Virus record (IMG/VR): IMGVR_UViG_3300032050_000195
Span: 1 to 51,683 of that record
Direction: 5' to 3' (one strand)
From: a virus
DNA length: 51,683 bases
Below, piece after piece: positions 41,308 through 50,126 of the stretch. A program made the position numbers and the translations under genes. The notes beneath the pieces were generated by a model. It saw only the letters and a program-made list of their open reading frames with translations. It was not told the origin of the DNA and searched no databases. Within the stretch, counting starts at the first letter, position 1. Each line of letters opens with the position of its first letter.

Positions 41308-42120
41308 TAAGTTATCACTACAGTAACCTTCTTCATAGGATTTTACAGCTCTATCTAACTCATCATAATGAATTACTAGTCTATCTTTATCGTTTAGATC
41401 TTCTTCATCTTCATGATAAAAGTCCGCAATTACTATTATTTCATCATTTGTTAAAAAACCAAATGAAACAAATCCAAGTTCTTCAATGTCTTGAGAGTCT
41501 ATTAGCCTCTCAGCTTCAATCACTCCTCTTTCTTTTAGCATCTTTACAATATTTTCTTGAGCTTGTTTTAATGGGCTATTTTCTTTTTGAAATCTTTTTT
41601 TAGCCTCAATAAGTTCATTTGTAATTATGTAGTGATACATACTTAGCCTCAGACTGAATGTACCAAATTCTTTAAGATTATTACCAGAACCTATAAATGG
41701 AACCTCACTTACAGTCTTGGTTTTGACATTAAGGTCTTCAGCTTTACTGATTCTACCAGAACACTCTTCGAATATCTTAATGAAATTTGATAGATTGTCC
41801 AAAAAATCTTTATATTTATCAGTATCCATGTAATAACTTTTAGAATAGTCGTTTGTTGGATTTTCAATTTGTTTTGTAAAAGAGATGTCGTATGAAATTC
41901 TGATACCATCATCTGACATTTTTGTTCCTTCAATTTTTTGTTGACTGAACATTTCAGACGCTATTTGAATTTCAAATCCTTCATCAATAAGATCAGTGAA
42001 ATAATCTTTAATTAAAGAATCTGGTAGTCTATATTTATCCTCTATTTGATAAAACTCCTCACTATTTTCAAAATGTATTGTATTAGATTCTAGAAATTTA
42101 CTCCATTTAAAAATTCTCAT
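41305..42120 (-). CDS. Unknown protein with targeting-like N-terminus
   Basis: 271 residues starting MRIFKWSKFLESNTIHF, a model example of the shared start. Next comes an acidic helix (DYFTDLIDEGFEIQIA), then beta strands (IRISYDISFTK), a helix and a second alpha/beta portion. This helix-DEGF-strand layout resembles other unknowns in the window such as the 28710 product, suggesting a paralogous family. The box is 5 nt from the ATG. It ends at the shared terminator. Confidence 0.55.
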   Translation of the reverse strand: MRIFKWSKFLESNTIHFENSEEFYQIEDKYRLPDSLIKDYFTDLIDEGFEIQIASEMFSQQKIEGTKMSDDGIRISYDISFTKQIENPTNDYSKSYYMDTDKYKDFLDNLSNFIKIFEECSGRISKAEDLNVKTKTVSEVPFIGSGNNLKEFGTFSLRLSMYHYIITNELIEAKKRFQKENSPLKQAQENIVKMLKERGVIEAERLIDSQDIEELGFVSFGFLTNDEIIVIADFYHEDEEDLNDKDRLVIHYDELDRAVKSYEEGYCSDNL

Positions 42121-42125
42121 AATTG

Positions 42126-42135
42126 TATATATTAT
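42126..42135 (-). promoter_or_regulatory. ATAATATATAC box, 5-nt spacer
   Basis: Minus-strand core ending 5 nt before the ATG at 42120. Confidence 0.45.
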
Positions 42136-42139
42136 GAGT

Positions 42140-42910
42140 CTATTTCCAAATTTCTTCTAGGTCAATTTTAGCAGTGACATCAATTATTTGCGAGTCTCTT
42201 TTAAGTGAATATCTACCTATTTCAGATAACTTTTTGACTATCTTTCTGATATATTTTCTATCAGACTCTGGAATATCAAAATTAAATATTTGTATTAGAT
42301 TATCGATTTCTTGAAAAGACAATGTTGATTTGTTACCAAGAAAGTATAGAAAATCATAAGAGTAAGTATTATAGGATTCAGAATTAGGATCATCTGATTT
42401 TGATACAAGGAAGTGTGTTAATGAGTTTTCAATACCTATTGATGGAACAGAGTATTTATAACCATTAAAGTTAAATTCTTTGGTTTCTGTGTCATACTTT
42501 TCAATTAAATCAAGTTCTGGTTCGTAATAATTGAAAGTTTCAGATTCGAAATTTATTAGTTCATCTTTTCCATTTGTATCGTTAAAATAGTTTAATTTTA
42601 TTGGTTTATTATTTGTAAACTTGACTATCTCTAAAAATAGGAAAACAATATCTATACTTTTTATATCGTTGTAAGTATAGTTTTTTGATAAAATAACATT
42701 TTTTTCTACAATCTTTTTAAGTCTTGTAATTACTGAACCAAGATTTTCTTTGTTGTACTTATATTCGTATTCGATAATGTCTTCGATTTTGGCTTTTTTG
42801 ATATAGAGTTCAAAATCGTCTTTGTAAAAAAGTCCTTGTGAAGGAAGGTAAATTACTTCGATTTTTTTTTGAACATTTAAAATACCTTTAATAATCGATA
42901 TTAAATTCAT
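42140..42910 (-). CDS. gp26-like baseplate hub candidate
   Basis: 256 residues. The N-terminal EVIYLPSQGLFYKDDFELYIKK fits the LPSxGxxY start seen in T4 gp26/gp51-type baseplate assembly proteins. Further similarity is only in general layout: helical KAKIEDIIEYEYKY, then alternating strands and helices ending ADLEEIW-like (IDLEEIWK). The gene is followed (on its strand) by a head/tail-type unknown and lies 2.4 kb from tail fibre genes. The assignment is tentative; otherwise unknown. Confidence 0.45.
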   Translation of the reverse strand: MNLISIIKGILNVQKKIEVIYLPSQGLFYKDDFELYIKKAKIEDIIEYEYKYNKENLGSVITRLKKIVEKNVILSKNYTYNDIKSIDIVFLFLEIVKFTNNKPIKLNYFNDTNGKDELINFESETFNYYEPELDLIEKYDTETKEFNFNGYKYSVPSIGIENSLTHFLVSKSDDPNSESYNTYSYDFLYFLGNKSTLSFQEIDNLIQIFNFDIPESDRKYIRKIVKKLSEIGRYSLKRDSQIIDVTAKIDLEEIWK

Positions 42911-42919
42911 TTAATTTAT

Positions 42920-44032
42920 TTAGTTTTCTTGAAGTATTAAATAAATAGTTTGAGCAAATTCATTTATTGGTACTTCATCAAATATCTTTTTATCTTTTAA
43001 TTCAACTTGAACTAAATTTTTCTTAACATCATACTTTACGTGTATTATATAATGTTTTGACTTGTAATTTATATCAAATAAATAAAAATAGTTTCCTTGA
43101 TGTTGCCAATCAGCTTCTATTTGAAAATCCTCTAGTTTATTAAACTCGTTGAATAATTCAGAAATTGATCTAGTTTCATCTGTTGAAAAAAGAGGAAAAA
43201 CTTTTTCTCGAATAGTATCTAATAGTCTCTTTGCCTCCAAATTAGGATCAGAATTTAGGTTTAATTGAAATGTTAGATTCATTGAATTTGTTTTCTCACC
43301 AATCTTTTTTAGATTATTTAGAGTATCATAATGTATTGGTAAACTATCTCTCATCCAAGTTCGGAAAATGAAATCTGGTTTATCTAAATCTAAATCTTGT
43401 ATCCATCTATCATTTAGATTCCTTGAGCTATTGAAGAAAAAACTTGTTGATATTTTATAATTTAAATAATTAGATTCAATATTCTCTCTATTTAATTTTA
43501 GATTTACTCCAAGTTTACTTAGATATTTTCTTATCCATATAGTCAGACTTTTGGTGTTGCCAAAATCATCGGTTGTCAGATCTATAACTGATGTGTAAGG
43601 ATTGTCTTTTATCTCCCATATCTCATCTTCTATTGAGTATTCAAACTCACAAATAAATTTTAATACTTGATACTCTTTTTCATTGCAAATCACAAATTCA
43701 TTTATTGGGAATGATTGTAATGATATACATTTAATCTTCTCATCAAATTCTAAAGATAATGTAGATTCGATTCTTGGTGATATACTATCAAATTCTTCTT
43801 TTTCAATTCTTCCATTGAATGATACTAAGTAACTTCTAAATTCTAAGTCGTCACTAGAATATTCACTCCTTTTTAAATCGTGACAAGTTATTTGATTATC
43901 ATTGATTGCAATAATTGATTGGTGAATTACTGGAACTATTGATTCTTCTATTTCAGAAAGAATAATATCTTCTACTGTGTCTTTTATAAATGATAACTCG
44001 TTATAATCTTTGAATTCTAATAGAAGCCTCAT
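42920..44032 (-). CDS. Unknown protein with targeting-like N-terminus
   Basis: 370 residues. Start MRLLLEFKDYNELSF fits the shared pattern. An acidic helix (DTVEDIILSEIEESIV) precedes at least three alpha/beta repeats (ITCHDLKRSEYSSDD, SIDEL-like segments, YFYLFDINYKSKHY). Upstream of the gp26-like gene with 9 bp between, so co-transcribed. The box is 7 nt before the ATG. No family recognised. Confidence 0.52.
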   Translation of the reverse strand: MRLLLEFKDYNELSFIKDTVEDIILSEIEESIVPVIHQSIIAINDNQITCHDLKRSEYSSDDLEFRSYLVSFNGRIEKEEFDSISPRIESTLSLEFDEKIKCISLQSFPINEFVICNEKEYQVLKFICEFEYSIEDEIWEIKDNPYTSVIDLTTDDFGNTKSLTIWIRKYLSKLGVNLKLNRENIESNYLNYKISTSFFFNSSRNLNDRWIQDLDLDKPDFIFRTWMRDSLPIHYDTLNNLKKIGEKTNSMNLTFQLNLNSDPNLEAKRLLDTIREKVFPLFSTDETRSISELFNEFNKLEDFQIEADWQHQGNYFYLFDINYKSKHYIIHVKYDVKKNLVQVELKDKKIFDEVPINEFAQTIYLILQEN

Positions 44033-44039
44033 GATAGAG

Positions 44040-44050
44040 TATATATAATT
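44040..44050 (-). promoter_or_regulatory. AATTATATATA box, 7-nt spacer
   Basis: Minus-strand core ending 7 nt before the ATG at 44032. Lies between divergent genes starting at 44032 and 44068. Confidence 0.42.
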
Positions 44051-44067
44051 AAAATTGAATTAGATAA

Positions 44068-44790
44068 ATGTTAATTTTAGATGATTGTTATAACTATCTT
44101 TCTAAGATTGAAAATAATAGTATTGACCTAATCTTGACAGATCCTCCTTATGCTGTTTCAAGAACTTCAAATTTTGATAAAATATCAAAAACTGCTGATG
44201 AGACTTTGAGAGTTAAATACACAAAACATTCAATTGATTTCGGATATTGGGACACTGAAATAGATTTAGATATTTTATTTAAAGAATACTATCGAGTTCT
44301 TAAAAAAGGTGGAACACTTATAATTTTTTATGATATTTGGAAAAGCTCACTTATAAAACAGTTCGCTGATAAGTGGAAATTTAAACAACCAAGAGTTGGT
44401 CAATGGTTAAAAACAAATCCAGTTCCGATTAACTCTAAAGTTAATTATCTTTCAAATGCTTCTGAATACTTTTTTTCTTTTATTAAAGATAAAAATCCGA
44501 CATTTAATTCTGAGTACGATCCAGGAATTTATAAATATCCACTTTGTCATGGTAAAGAAAGACTTGAACATCCAACACAGAAACCACTTGGTCTGATAAA
44601 GGATTTAATCAAAAAACATTCAAATATTGGTAATACTGTTCTTGATACATTTTCTGGAGTCGCGACCACTGCTATTGCTTGTATAGAAACAGAAAGAAAG
44701 TGGATTTGTATCGAAAGAGATGAGAATTACTATAATATTTCAAAAAAACGACTAGAAAATCACAAACAATCTAATTTAGACACTATATAA
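44068..44790 (+). CDS. DNA methyltransferase, beta-class (N6-adenine or N4-cytosine)
   Basis: 240 residues. ILTDPPYAVSR (about 24-34) is the catalytic DPPY. EHPTQKP follows (about 171-177), then VLDTFSGVATTAIAC (about 192-206), the SAM-binding FxGxG-like block. The order, catalytic motif before SAM motif, marks the beta class. It has no specificity or nuclease partner nearby, so it is a solitary enzyme. With the Dam-type enzyme at 10907 it would mask two different restriction sites. DPPY in both suggests adenine N6 as target. Confidence 0.87.
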   Translation: MLILDDCYNYLSKIENNSIDLILTDPPYAVSRTSNFDKISKTADETLRVKYTKHSIDFGYWDTEIDLDILFKEYYRVLKKGGTLIIFYDIWKSSLIKQFADKWKFKQPRVGQWLKTNPVPINSKVNYLSNASEYFFSFIKDKNPTFNSEYDPGIYKYPLCHGKERLEHPTQKPLGLIKDLIKKHSNIGNTVLDTFSGVATTAIACIETERKWICIERDENYYNISKKRLENHKQSNLDTI

Positions 44791-44812
44791 TAAAAAAATA
44801 TACTGTTAACAA

Positions 44813-45214
44813 ATGTCTTTTAAAATAAAAAATTCACAAATTAATAATGAGGCTTTAGAATGTTTGAATTCAATAATCGATGAGGATATCAATGCCGGTG
44901 CTGCTTTTAAACTAACAAGAATTCTAAAATTTATTTCAACTATAGTTGAGGATCGAGTAAAGGCAGAAGAGAAAATACTTGATAAGTGGGTCCAAAAGGA
45001 TGAAAATGGTCAGATAAAAAAAGCAACGGGTGAAAATGGTGAAGATTTGCCAGATACAGTTTATATAAAAGATGTAGATGCATTTAGTAAGGATATGTCT
45101 GATCTATTGAATGCCGAAAATGTAATTCCATTTGAAAAGTTAGAGTTTTCAGAACTAGGACTCAAGACTGCTAAAATTAAAGATCTTCTAAAGATCGAAT
45201 TTCTTTTCAATTAA
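44813..45214 (+). CDS. DUF1617-like phage protein
   Basis: 133 residues. MSFKIKNSQINNEALECLNSII at the start and a C-terminal IPFEKLEFSELGLKTAKIKDL block resemble a small helical protein family common near tail genes of many phages and known only as a domain of unknown function. It precedes the tail/fibre genes, which suggests a tail assembly role. The family link is from memory of the pattern. Confidence 0.5.
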   Translation: MSFKIKNSQINNEALECLNSIIDEDINAGAAFKLTRILKFISTIVEDRVKAEEKILDKWVQKDENGQIKKATGENGEDLPDTVYIKDVDAFSKDMSDLLNAENVIPFEKLEFSELGLKTAKIKDLLKIEFLFN

Positions 45215-45250
45215 TTTATTCAAAGAAAATATTATTATAAACTGACGAAG

Positions 45251-45261
45251 TTAATATATAC
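45251..45261 (+). promoter_or_regulatory. TTAATATATAC box before tail genes
   Basis: Core ending 21 nt before the ATG at 45282. Fits a late promoter for the two tail/fibre genes. Confidence 0.48.
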
Positions 45262-45281
45262 AATAAAATTGTATAATTTTA

Positions 45282-46832
45282 ATGGCAGTTGCAACTTATA
45301 GTATAAGTGTAGGGACCACACAGGAGTCAAGTAGTAAATCGCTAATAACAGATGTGTTGTCTCTTTTACCTGATAATACTTCTAAAGAAATTACACCTAG
45401 AGATGTAAGAGATGCCATTTTTTCTGCATGGGAAAGTTCAGTCATAAGATATACATCTGATGGTGCAACTGACTATATCGGAATTGATAGAAATACTGTC
45501 AAAGATACCAAAATATTTCTAGGTAAAAAAGAAATATCAGGAACAACTGTTCTTAGTGGTCTTTTAGGCAGTGATACTGATATATTTCTATACAATACAA
45601 AATCTGACTCAGCCTTAACTCAGAATTTCAAAATGAGTTTACTAGCTGGATCTAATACTGGTTTATTTTCAACAGCTCCTTATATATCCTCTGAATTTGT
45701 ATCAGGTTCACCGAATTATCTTTCACTCGGATTAGTAAATCCTGGAACTTACGGTACAATAAATATTGAAAGTGGTTCATCCGCGAGTATAAGTATAAAT
45801 AATTTAATATTTCCATCAACAAGTTATGTTGATGATATAGTGAATTTAGTAGTAACACCTCAAGCATCAGATGGAAGTACACTCTTGTTAGCTACAAGAG
45901 CCGGTGGTAATGTTGAGTTACTTACACCAGCCGCTTTAGCAGGTGGTACTATTGGTGCAACTGGTTCACCTACTAACATCTACGGAACGCCGGTCACTGT
46001 AAACGGTCAACCTTTAGAATATACAAATGCTATTCCGACTGTAACTCAGACTGGTGGTGTTGCAATTGGTACAACCTTCACAGATGTTCCACTTGTAGAT
46101 GTGCTTACTGCCATACTTTATCCTTATATACCACCAGCTGCTACAATTATAATTACAACATCACTTGGTGTTAATAGAACACTTGAGAGAAATCACTCAT
46201 CTAATACTTCAATTGCTTATACATATACTTTAACTAAAGCTACTTATAATATTACTTCTACTTCTTTACAAGTTTTAAGAAATGGTACATTAATAGTTAA
46301 TGACTCATCTCTATCAACTCTTTCAGGTTCAGGTTTAATCACAAATACATATACAAATACAAGAAATATAACTGCTGCTGAAGTTTCATCTGTTTCTAAT
46401 GGACCTTGTGTGATGACATTTTCTATTGTTCCGACTGATGGAACTTCTTCAGGCACAGCTTCTACAAGAATAGAATTTGTTTATCCATATTTTTACGGAT
46501 TTAGTGCAACAAACGTGACAGATGGTGCTGGATTTAATGGTATCAACTCATCACTTAGCAAAAAATTAGATATTGGTGGTAGTCAATCAGTTGCTATGAA
46601 TGGTACAGGATATATGTATTTCGCATATCCAGCTTATCACGGAAACTTGACTACTATTAAAGATGGAAATGACTTTACGGAATTTTCACCAGTTGATTTT
46701 AGTACTTGGACTTACTCGTACTACGCAAATATACAAGGCACAAATTGGTCTAATGGTCAATACTATGTCTATAAAAAATGGGTTAGTGTATCTACTGTTA
46801 ATCCAACACAAACATATAAATTTAATTTCTAA
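45282..46832 (+). CDS. Tail or baseplate-associated structural protein
   Basis: 516 residues, Thr/Ser/Gly/Asn-rich with few charged residues, the typical composition of phage tail fibres. N-terminal ITDVLSLLPDNTSKEITPRD (a TPxDVRDAI-type virion-attachment segment) is followed by beta-rich repeats. The C-terminal 200 residues look like an Ig-like or adhesin domain (SLQVLRNGTLIVNDSS; FYGFSATNVTDG). It is 2 bp from the next tail gene and shares the RDAI motif near the start with it, so both may attach to the same virion part. Confidence 0.7.
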   Translation: MAVATYSISVGTTQESSSKSLITDVLSLLPDNTSKEITPRDVRDAIFSAWESSVIRYTSDGATDYIGIDRNTVKDTKIFLGKKEISGTTVLSGLLGSDTDIFLYNTKSDSALTQNFKMSLLAGSNTGLFSTAPYISSEFVSGSPNYLSLGLVNPGTYGTINIESGSSASISINNLIFPSTSYVDDIVNLVVTPQASDGSTLLLATRAGGNVELLTPAALAGGTIGATGSPTNIYGTPVTVNGQPLEYTNAIPTVTQTGGVAIGTTFTDVPLVDVLTAILYPYIPPAATIIITTSLGVNRTLERNHSSNTSIAYTYTLTKATYNITSTSLQVLRNGTLIVNDSSLSTLSGSGLITNTYTNTRNITAAEVSSVSNGPCVMTFSIVPTDGTSSGTASTRIEFVYPYFYGFSATNVTDGAGFNGINSSLSKKLDIGGSQSVAMNGTGYMYFAYPAYHGNLTTIKDGNDFTEFSPVDFSTWTYSYYANIQGTNWSNGQYYVYKKWVSVSTVNPTQTYKFNF

Positions 46833-46834
46833 AT

Positions 46835-48364
46835 ATGTCAATAAATATACAAGATACATTTAAAGTTAACATCGGACTTCCAATCGACTCCAGGATTGTA
46901 GCAACAACTTCTGCAGTTAGAGATGCTATTACATATAAATATGATGGACTTAGTGTATTCCAATTAAGTGATAGAAAGACATACACTTGGAATGCGAATA
47001 CTGCTACTTGGTCAGGTACTGCTGATTTCGTGGGTGCTGGTAATGTGGGTTATCTGGCACGTTTTAGTGATGTTAGAGGACTTACCTCCTCAGCATTATA
47101 TATGACGACTGGTTCTACTCCACTAAAGGGTAAAATAGGTATAAATACACCTAATCCGCAAGAAATATTTCAAATTAACGTTGATACAGGTAGTGCTGAT
47201 CCTTTTGTTGTTTCTCAAGCTACTAATACGATTCTAGCACTTAACTGGTACAATGATGGAACTGATAAATCGTTTTCAAATGCAAATCCGTCTGCTGCAA
47301 TAAAATTTAGAAGAACTGATGGAGCAATACATTTTCTTAGTAGGGCTGCAAGCACTTCTGCTTTAGATTCAAGTGATACATTCAATGTAAATAACGTTTT
47401 AGCAAGATTTTCACTTGGTTCTATAAATTTCACTAGAGATTTGAATTTCAACAATGCTAACAGCGGTTCAAGTGCCGCTTATATTAGAGCTACTGGATCC
47501 GTCGTGTCATCTTTTTCGACTAAGTCACTTCCAGACTATACCTGGAATAGCGATGGATCTACAGGTCTTTATCATCCAGCTTCCGCCAGAATTGGTTTTG
47601 CTATCGGTGGTCAACAGAAAATGGTACTTAACGCCAGTGGCTTACTTATAAGTTCAGATGATACAGCAGTAACAACACCGTCAAGCAGACTACACTTACA
47701 CAACTCAACTGCTGCTCAAACATATTTACAGATATCAAATGTTAATACTGGTAGTGGTGCGAACGATTCGATGCTTGTTGGAATAAGTCAAGAGGGTTGG
47801 CCTCAGATTCAAAGTAGATGGGATAACAAACCATTTTTAATTAGATTTTCAAATGGTAATACTGGTGGTGGTAATTTCTTCCGATTCGAAAGAAACTATT
47901 TCACAATTTTCTCAAACGAATTAGGAAGTGGTTTTAGTGAAATGACTTCAAATGCCTACGACCGTGTGATGTATGGAACTAGAAATTTTAACTGGTTTTC
48001 TGAGGCAAGTCAAGCATTCAGAACCGTTTTTCAACTTACATTACCTAGTAGTTCATCTGTCATTATTGAGTGTCAATTTAACACGTCGATAAATGCTAGT
48101 GGAAACAAACAGTTTAGAAACCAGAAATCAATATACGCTTTTACAGTAAACTTATCAGGCGCTATACAACAATTGCCTGGTAGTCCTGATCTTATTTCAG
48201 AAAGTGCTTCTTCAAGTATCTCATTTATTGGACAATCACAAGTTGTGTCTGCTGGTGCAAATACTTTAGCGTTTCAGGTAAATTTAGGTAATGGTGCGAA
48301 TGGATGGTCAGGAAGATCGGTTGTTTCTTTTACATCAACGGTCAACAGATACCAAGGGCACTAA
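46835..48364 (+). CDS. Tail fibre-like protein
   Basis: 509 residues. N-terminal VRDAITYKYDGLSVFQLSD and NAYTW-like segments are seen in attachment domains of Bacteroidota phage fibres. GKIGINTPNPQEIFQINVD is the classic fibre motif of repeated beta-solenoid proteins of these phages. The rest is Ser/Thr/Asn-rich beta sequence, and the C-terminal 150 residues may be the receptor-binding head. No chaperone/peptidase S74 triad is seen. Last gene of the tail pair, ending tail-to-tail with the minus gene at 48361. Confidence 0.75.
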   Translation: MSINIQDTFKVNIGLPIDSRIVATTSAVRDAITYKYDGLSVFQLSDRKTYTWNANTATWSGTADFVGAGNVGYLARFSDVRGLTSSALYMTTGSTPLKGKIGINTPNPQEIFQINVDTGSADPFVVSQATNTILALNWYNDGTDKSFSNANPSAAIKFRRTDGAIHFLSRAASTSALDSSDTFNVNNVLARFSLGSINFTRDLNFNNANSGSSAAYIRATGSVVSSFSTKSLPDYTWNSDGSTGLYHPASARIGFAIGGQQKMVLNASGLLISSDDTAVTTPSSRLHLHNSTAAQTYLQISNVNTGSGANDSMLVGISQEGWPQIQSRWDNKPFLIRFSNGNTGGGNFFRFERNYFTIFSNELGSGFSEMTSNAYDRVMYGTRNFNWFSEASQAFRTVFQLTLPSSSSVIIECQFNTSINASGNKQFRNQKSIYAFTVNLSGAIQQLPGSPDLISESASSSISFIGQSQVVSAGANTLAFQVNLGNGANGWSGRSVVSFTSTVNRYQGH

Positions 48365-49053
48365 TTATCAACCTCTTCAAACCACCAGTTGAAATAAACA
48401 AAGTTGTCACCAGTCAAGGTATATTGATTACTATCATATTCAAAAATTAATCTACCGTCATATGATTTCAAAACTTCAATTATTGAGTTTTGTGGAAGTC
48501 TAAGTAATTTACCAGTGAGGTTTGAATAACAAATGACCTCATCTTTTAGTAGTTTGAACTTACCAAATTGAGGTTTCATCCAGTTTTTGATATGTTTGAT
48601 AATTAATCCCTTGGTTTTGATAATCCATTCTTTTGTTTGAAGTAAAAGATGGTCTTTGAATACCTCTGATTTAAATTCTGGATTATTTAATATATCTGTA
48701 ATAACGCCCCAATATTCATCTTCGTCAATTTTAAAACTTAAATAAACATCATACTGAAAACTACTTGATTTCACTATTCTAATGATTTTTACATTTGAAA
48801 TTTCTTGGTCTTCTAGTGAAAGTTTTGACTTTAGTGTTTTATAACCTTGTGTATTCTGAAGAGCTCTTGAAAGGTTTCCAAGTTTTGATATTGCTTGTCT
48901 TACTACATCTTCGTGTTTGTCAAATGCATTAATAGAAAGGCTAGGATCATCAACGTGAATTGATGCCCTCACACTATCGGAATTCAATCTTTGGTAGTTG
49001 AACTCAGTCGATTCATTTACAAGAAATTTTTTGTAATTCGATATTCTTTTCAT
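48361..49053 (-). CDS. Unknown protein with targeting-like N-terminus
   Basis: 230 residues starting MKRISNYKKFLVNESTEF (VNE before Ser). Middle: helix with ISKLGNLSRAL and strands NVKIIRIVKSSSFQYDVYLSF. C-terminal 70 residues resemble a small SH3-like barrel (KDEVICYSNLTGKLLRLP). Overlaps the fibre stop by 4 bp. Its box (spacer 29 nt) is shared in opposite orientation with the 49111 gene. Confidence 0.53.
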   Translation of the reverse strand: MKRISNYKKFLVNESTEFNYQRLNSDSVRASIHVDDPSLSINAFDKHEDVVRQAISKLGNLSRALQNTQGYKTLKSKLSLEDQEISNVKIIRIVKSSSFQYDVYLSFKIDEDEYWGVITDILNNPEFKSEVFKDHLLLQTKEWIIKTKGLIIKHIKNWMKPQFGKFKLLKDEVICYSNLTGKLLRLPQNSIIEVLKSYDGRLIFEYDSNQYTLTGDNFVYFNWWFEEVDN

Positions 49054-49080
49054 TAGTAATAATCAGTATTAAAAAATAAT

Positions 49081-49094
49081 AATATATATATTAA
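49081..49094. promoter_or_regulatory. Bidirectional AATATATATATTAA box
   Basis: The palindromic core serves the minus gene starting at 49053 (29-nt spacer) and the plus gene starting at 49111 (20-nt spacer). Confidence 0.45.
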
Positions 49095-49110
49095 AATCTA
49101 ATGTTATAAT

Positions 49111-49416
49111 ATGAAGATTAACAGATTCAATGAAAGTGAAGTTCAAAATTTATCCTCTGATAGAACAGACGAGATTATAAAAAGTCTTCAAGAACTATCA
49201 GTTTTAATAAATCAAAAAGATGAGATAATTGAGTCATTAATAAATGAGTTAAATAATTTTAGAGATGTGTCTAAGTCTAAAAATGATCAAATTGACGATT
49301 CAATTTCGAATTTACAAATTGTAAAATCTAGTTTTGTTGAGTCACTTGATAAAATGAATAACGTAGTTATCAGTTTGAACGATTACAAAGAGTCGGGTAG
49401 AAAATACTTATATTAA
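49111..49416 (+). CDS. Coiled-coil protein with targeting-like N-terminus
   Basis: 101 residues starting MKINRFNESEVQNL (FNE before Ser). The rest is one long helix with heptad-like spacing (IIKSLQELSVLINQKDEII; LQIVKSSFVESLDKM), so probably a coiled-coil oligomer. Ends GRKYLY. A terminator follows 4 bp later. It could be a small structural or internal head protein. Confidence 0.58.
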   Translation: MKINRFNESEVQNLSSDRTDEIIKSLQELSVLINQKDEIIESLINELNNFRDVSKSKNDQIDDSISNLQIVKSSFVESLDKMNNVVISLNDYKESGRKYLY

Positions 49417-49421
49417 TAAAA

Positions 49422-49447
49422 AAGTCCTCAATTTGAGGACTTTTCTT
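49422..49447. terminator. Bidirectional terminator
   Basis: 9-bp stem AAGTCCTCA/TGAGGACTT with an ATT loop between convergent genes, A-run on the left and T-rich tract on the right. Confidence 0.85.
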
Positions 49448-49448
49448 T

Positions 49449-49919
49449 TTACTTTAGATAAGTAAGTTTATAAATTGTTTTATAAAAAAGAGCTATGATT
49501 TCATCTACAATATTGTGAAGGTGTGTATCTTCTGATGATATTGCCTTTCTTTCTTTCTTAATAAATTCTACATTTTCTTTTAAGTAGTCTAAAGATTTAG
49601 TTTCACTAGTAATTGAGGAATCAATTATTTCATATCCTTCTACAATTCCGTATTGACCTTGATATGTCTCGATTAGATCATCAGTGAATTCTAAAATCTC
49701 ATTATAAAATTCACCAAGTGCTTCGTGTTGCCATCCAGAACCCATATCACCTTGAACTTGAAGATGAAAAATATGTGAAACCTGTCTTACTTCAAATAAC
49801 TTTGAAAAGAAGATTGCAACTTCTGATTTTTCTATTTGAACTTCTGGTTCATTTTGAACAATTTCTTGTTCATTTAATTTTTCAATTTTTTGTATTTTAA
49901 AATCACTAAATCTTTTCAC
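49449..49919 (-). CDS. Unknown helical protein with targeting-like N-terminus
   Basis: 156 residues from a GTG. Start MKRFSDFKIQKIEKLNE (LNE before Gln). Residues 50-75 read HIFHLQVQGDMGSGWQHEAL, and the remainder is helical (FYNEILEFTDDLIETYQ; HNIVDEIIALFYKTIYKL), a layout like ferritin-like or four-helix proteins: two His and several Glu are present. A DUF5856-type phage helical protein is a possible match. Function unknown. Confidence 0.5.
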   Translation of the reverse strand: MKRFSDFKIQKIEKLNEQEIVQNEPEVQIEKSEVAIFFSKLFEVRQVSHIFHLQVQGDMGSGWQHEALGEFYNEILEFTDDLIETYQGQYGIVEGYEIIDSSITSETKSLDYLKENVEFIKKERKAISSEDTHLHNIVDEIIALFYKTIYKLTYLK

Positions 49920-49937
49920 TTTGATTATTATTTTTTT

Positions 49938-49946
49938 TATATATTA
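49938..49946 (-). promoter_or_regulatory. ATATATA-core box before the 49919 gene
   Basis: Minus-strand core 18 nt before the GTG at 49919; it overlaps the end of the upstream gene. Confidence 0.42.
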
Positions 49947-50126
49947 TTTTGTCTCACCAATATTTTTGATGGTATATTCTGACTGTTCTTGGATTGACTG
50001 AAGAATTGAATCAGACATGTATCCGGCTTCTCCTTCATTTTCAGCAAAAATTTCTAGTTTTACTTCAGCAACTACTTCATATTTTTTCAAATATTTATTT
50101 TCTAATATTTTCGTGAACTTTTTCAT
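49944..50126 (-). CDS. Small protein with targeting-like N-terminus
   Basis: 60 residues starting MKKFTKILENKYLKK (ILE before Asn). A strand (YEVVAEVKLEIFAENEGEAG) and helix (SDSILQSIQEQSEY) follow, the pattern of a small phage protein family seen in large phages. ATGA overlap with the upstream gene, so coupled to the 51196 product. Confidence 0.55.
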   Translation of the reverse strand: MKKFTKILENKYLKKYEVVAEVKLEIFAENEGEAGYMSDSILQSIQEQSEYTIKNIGETK

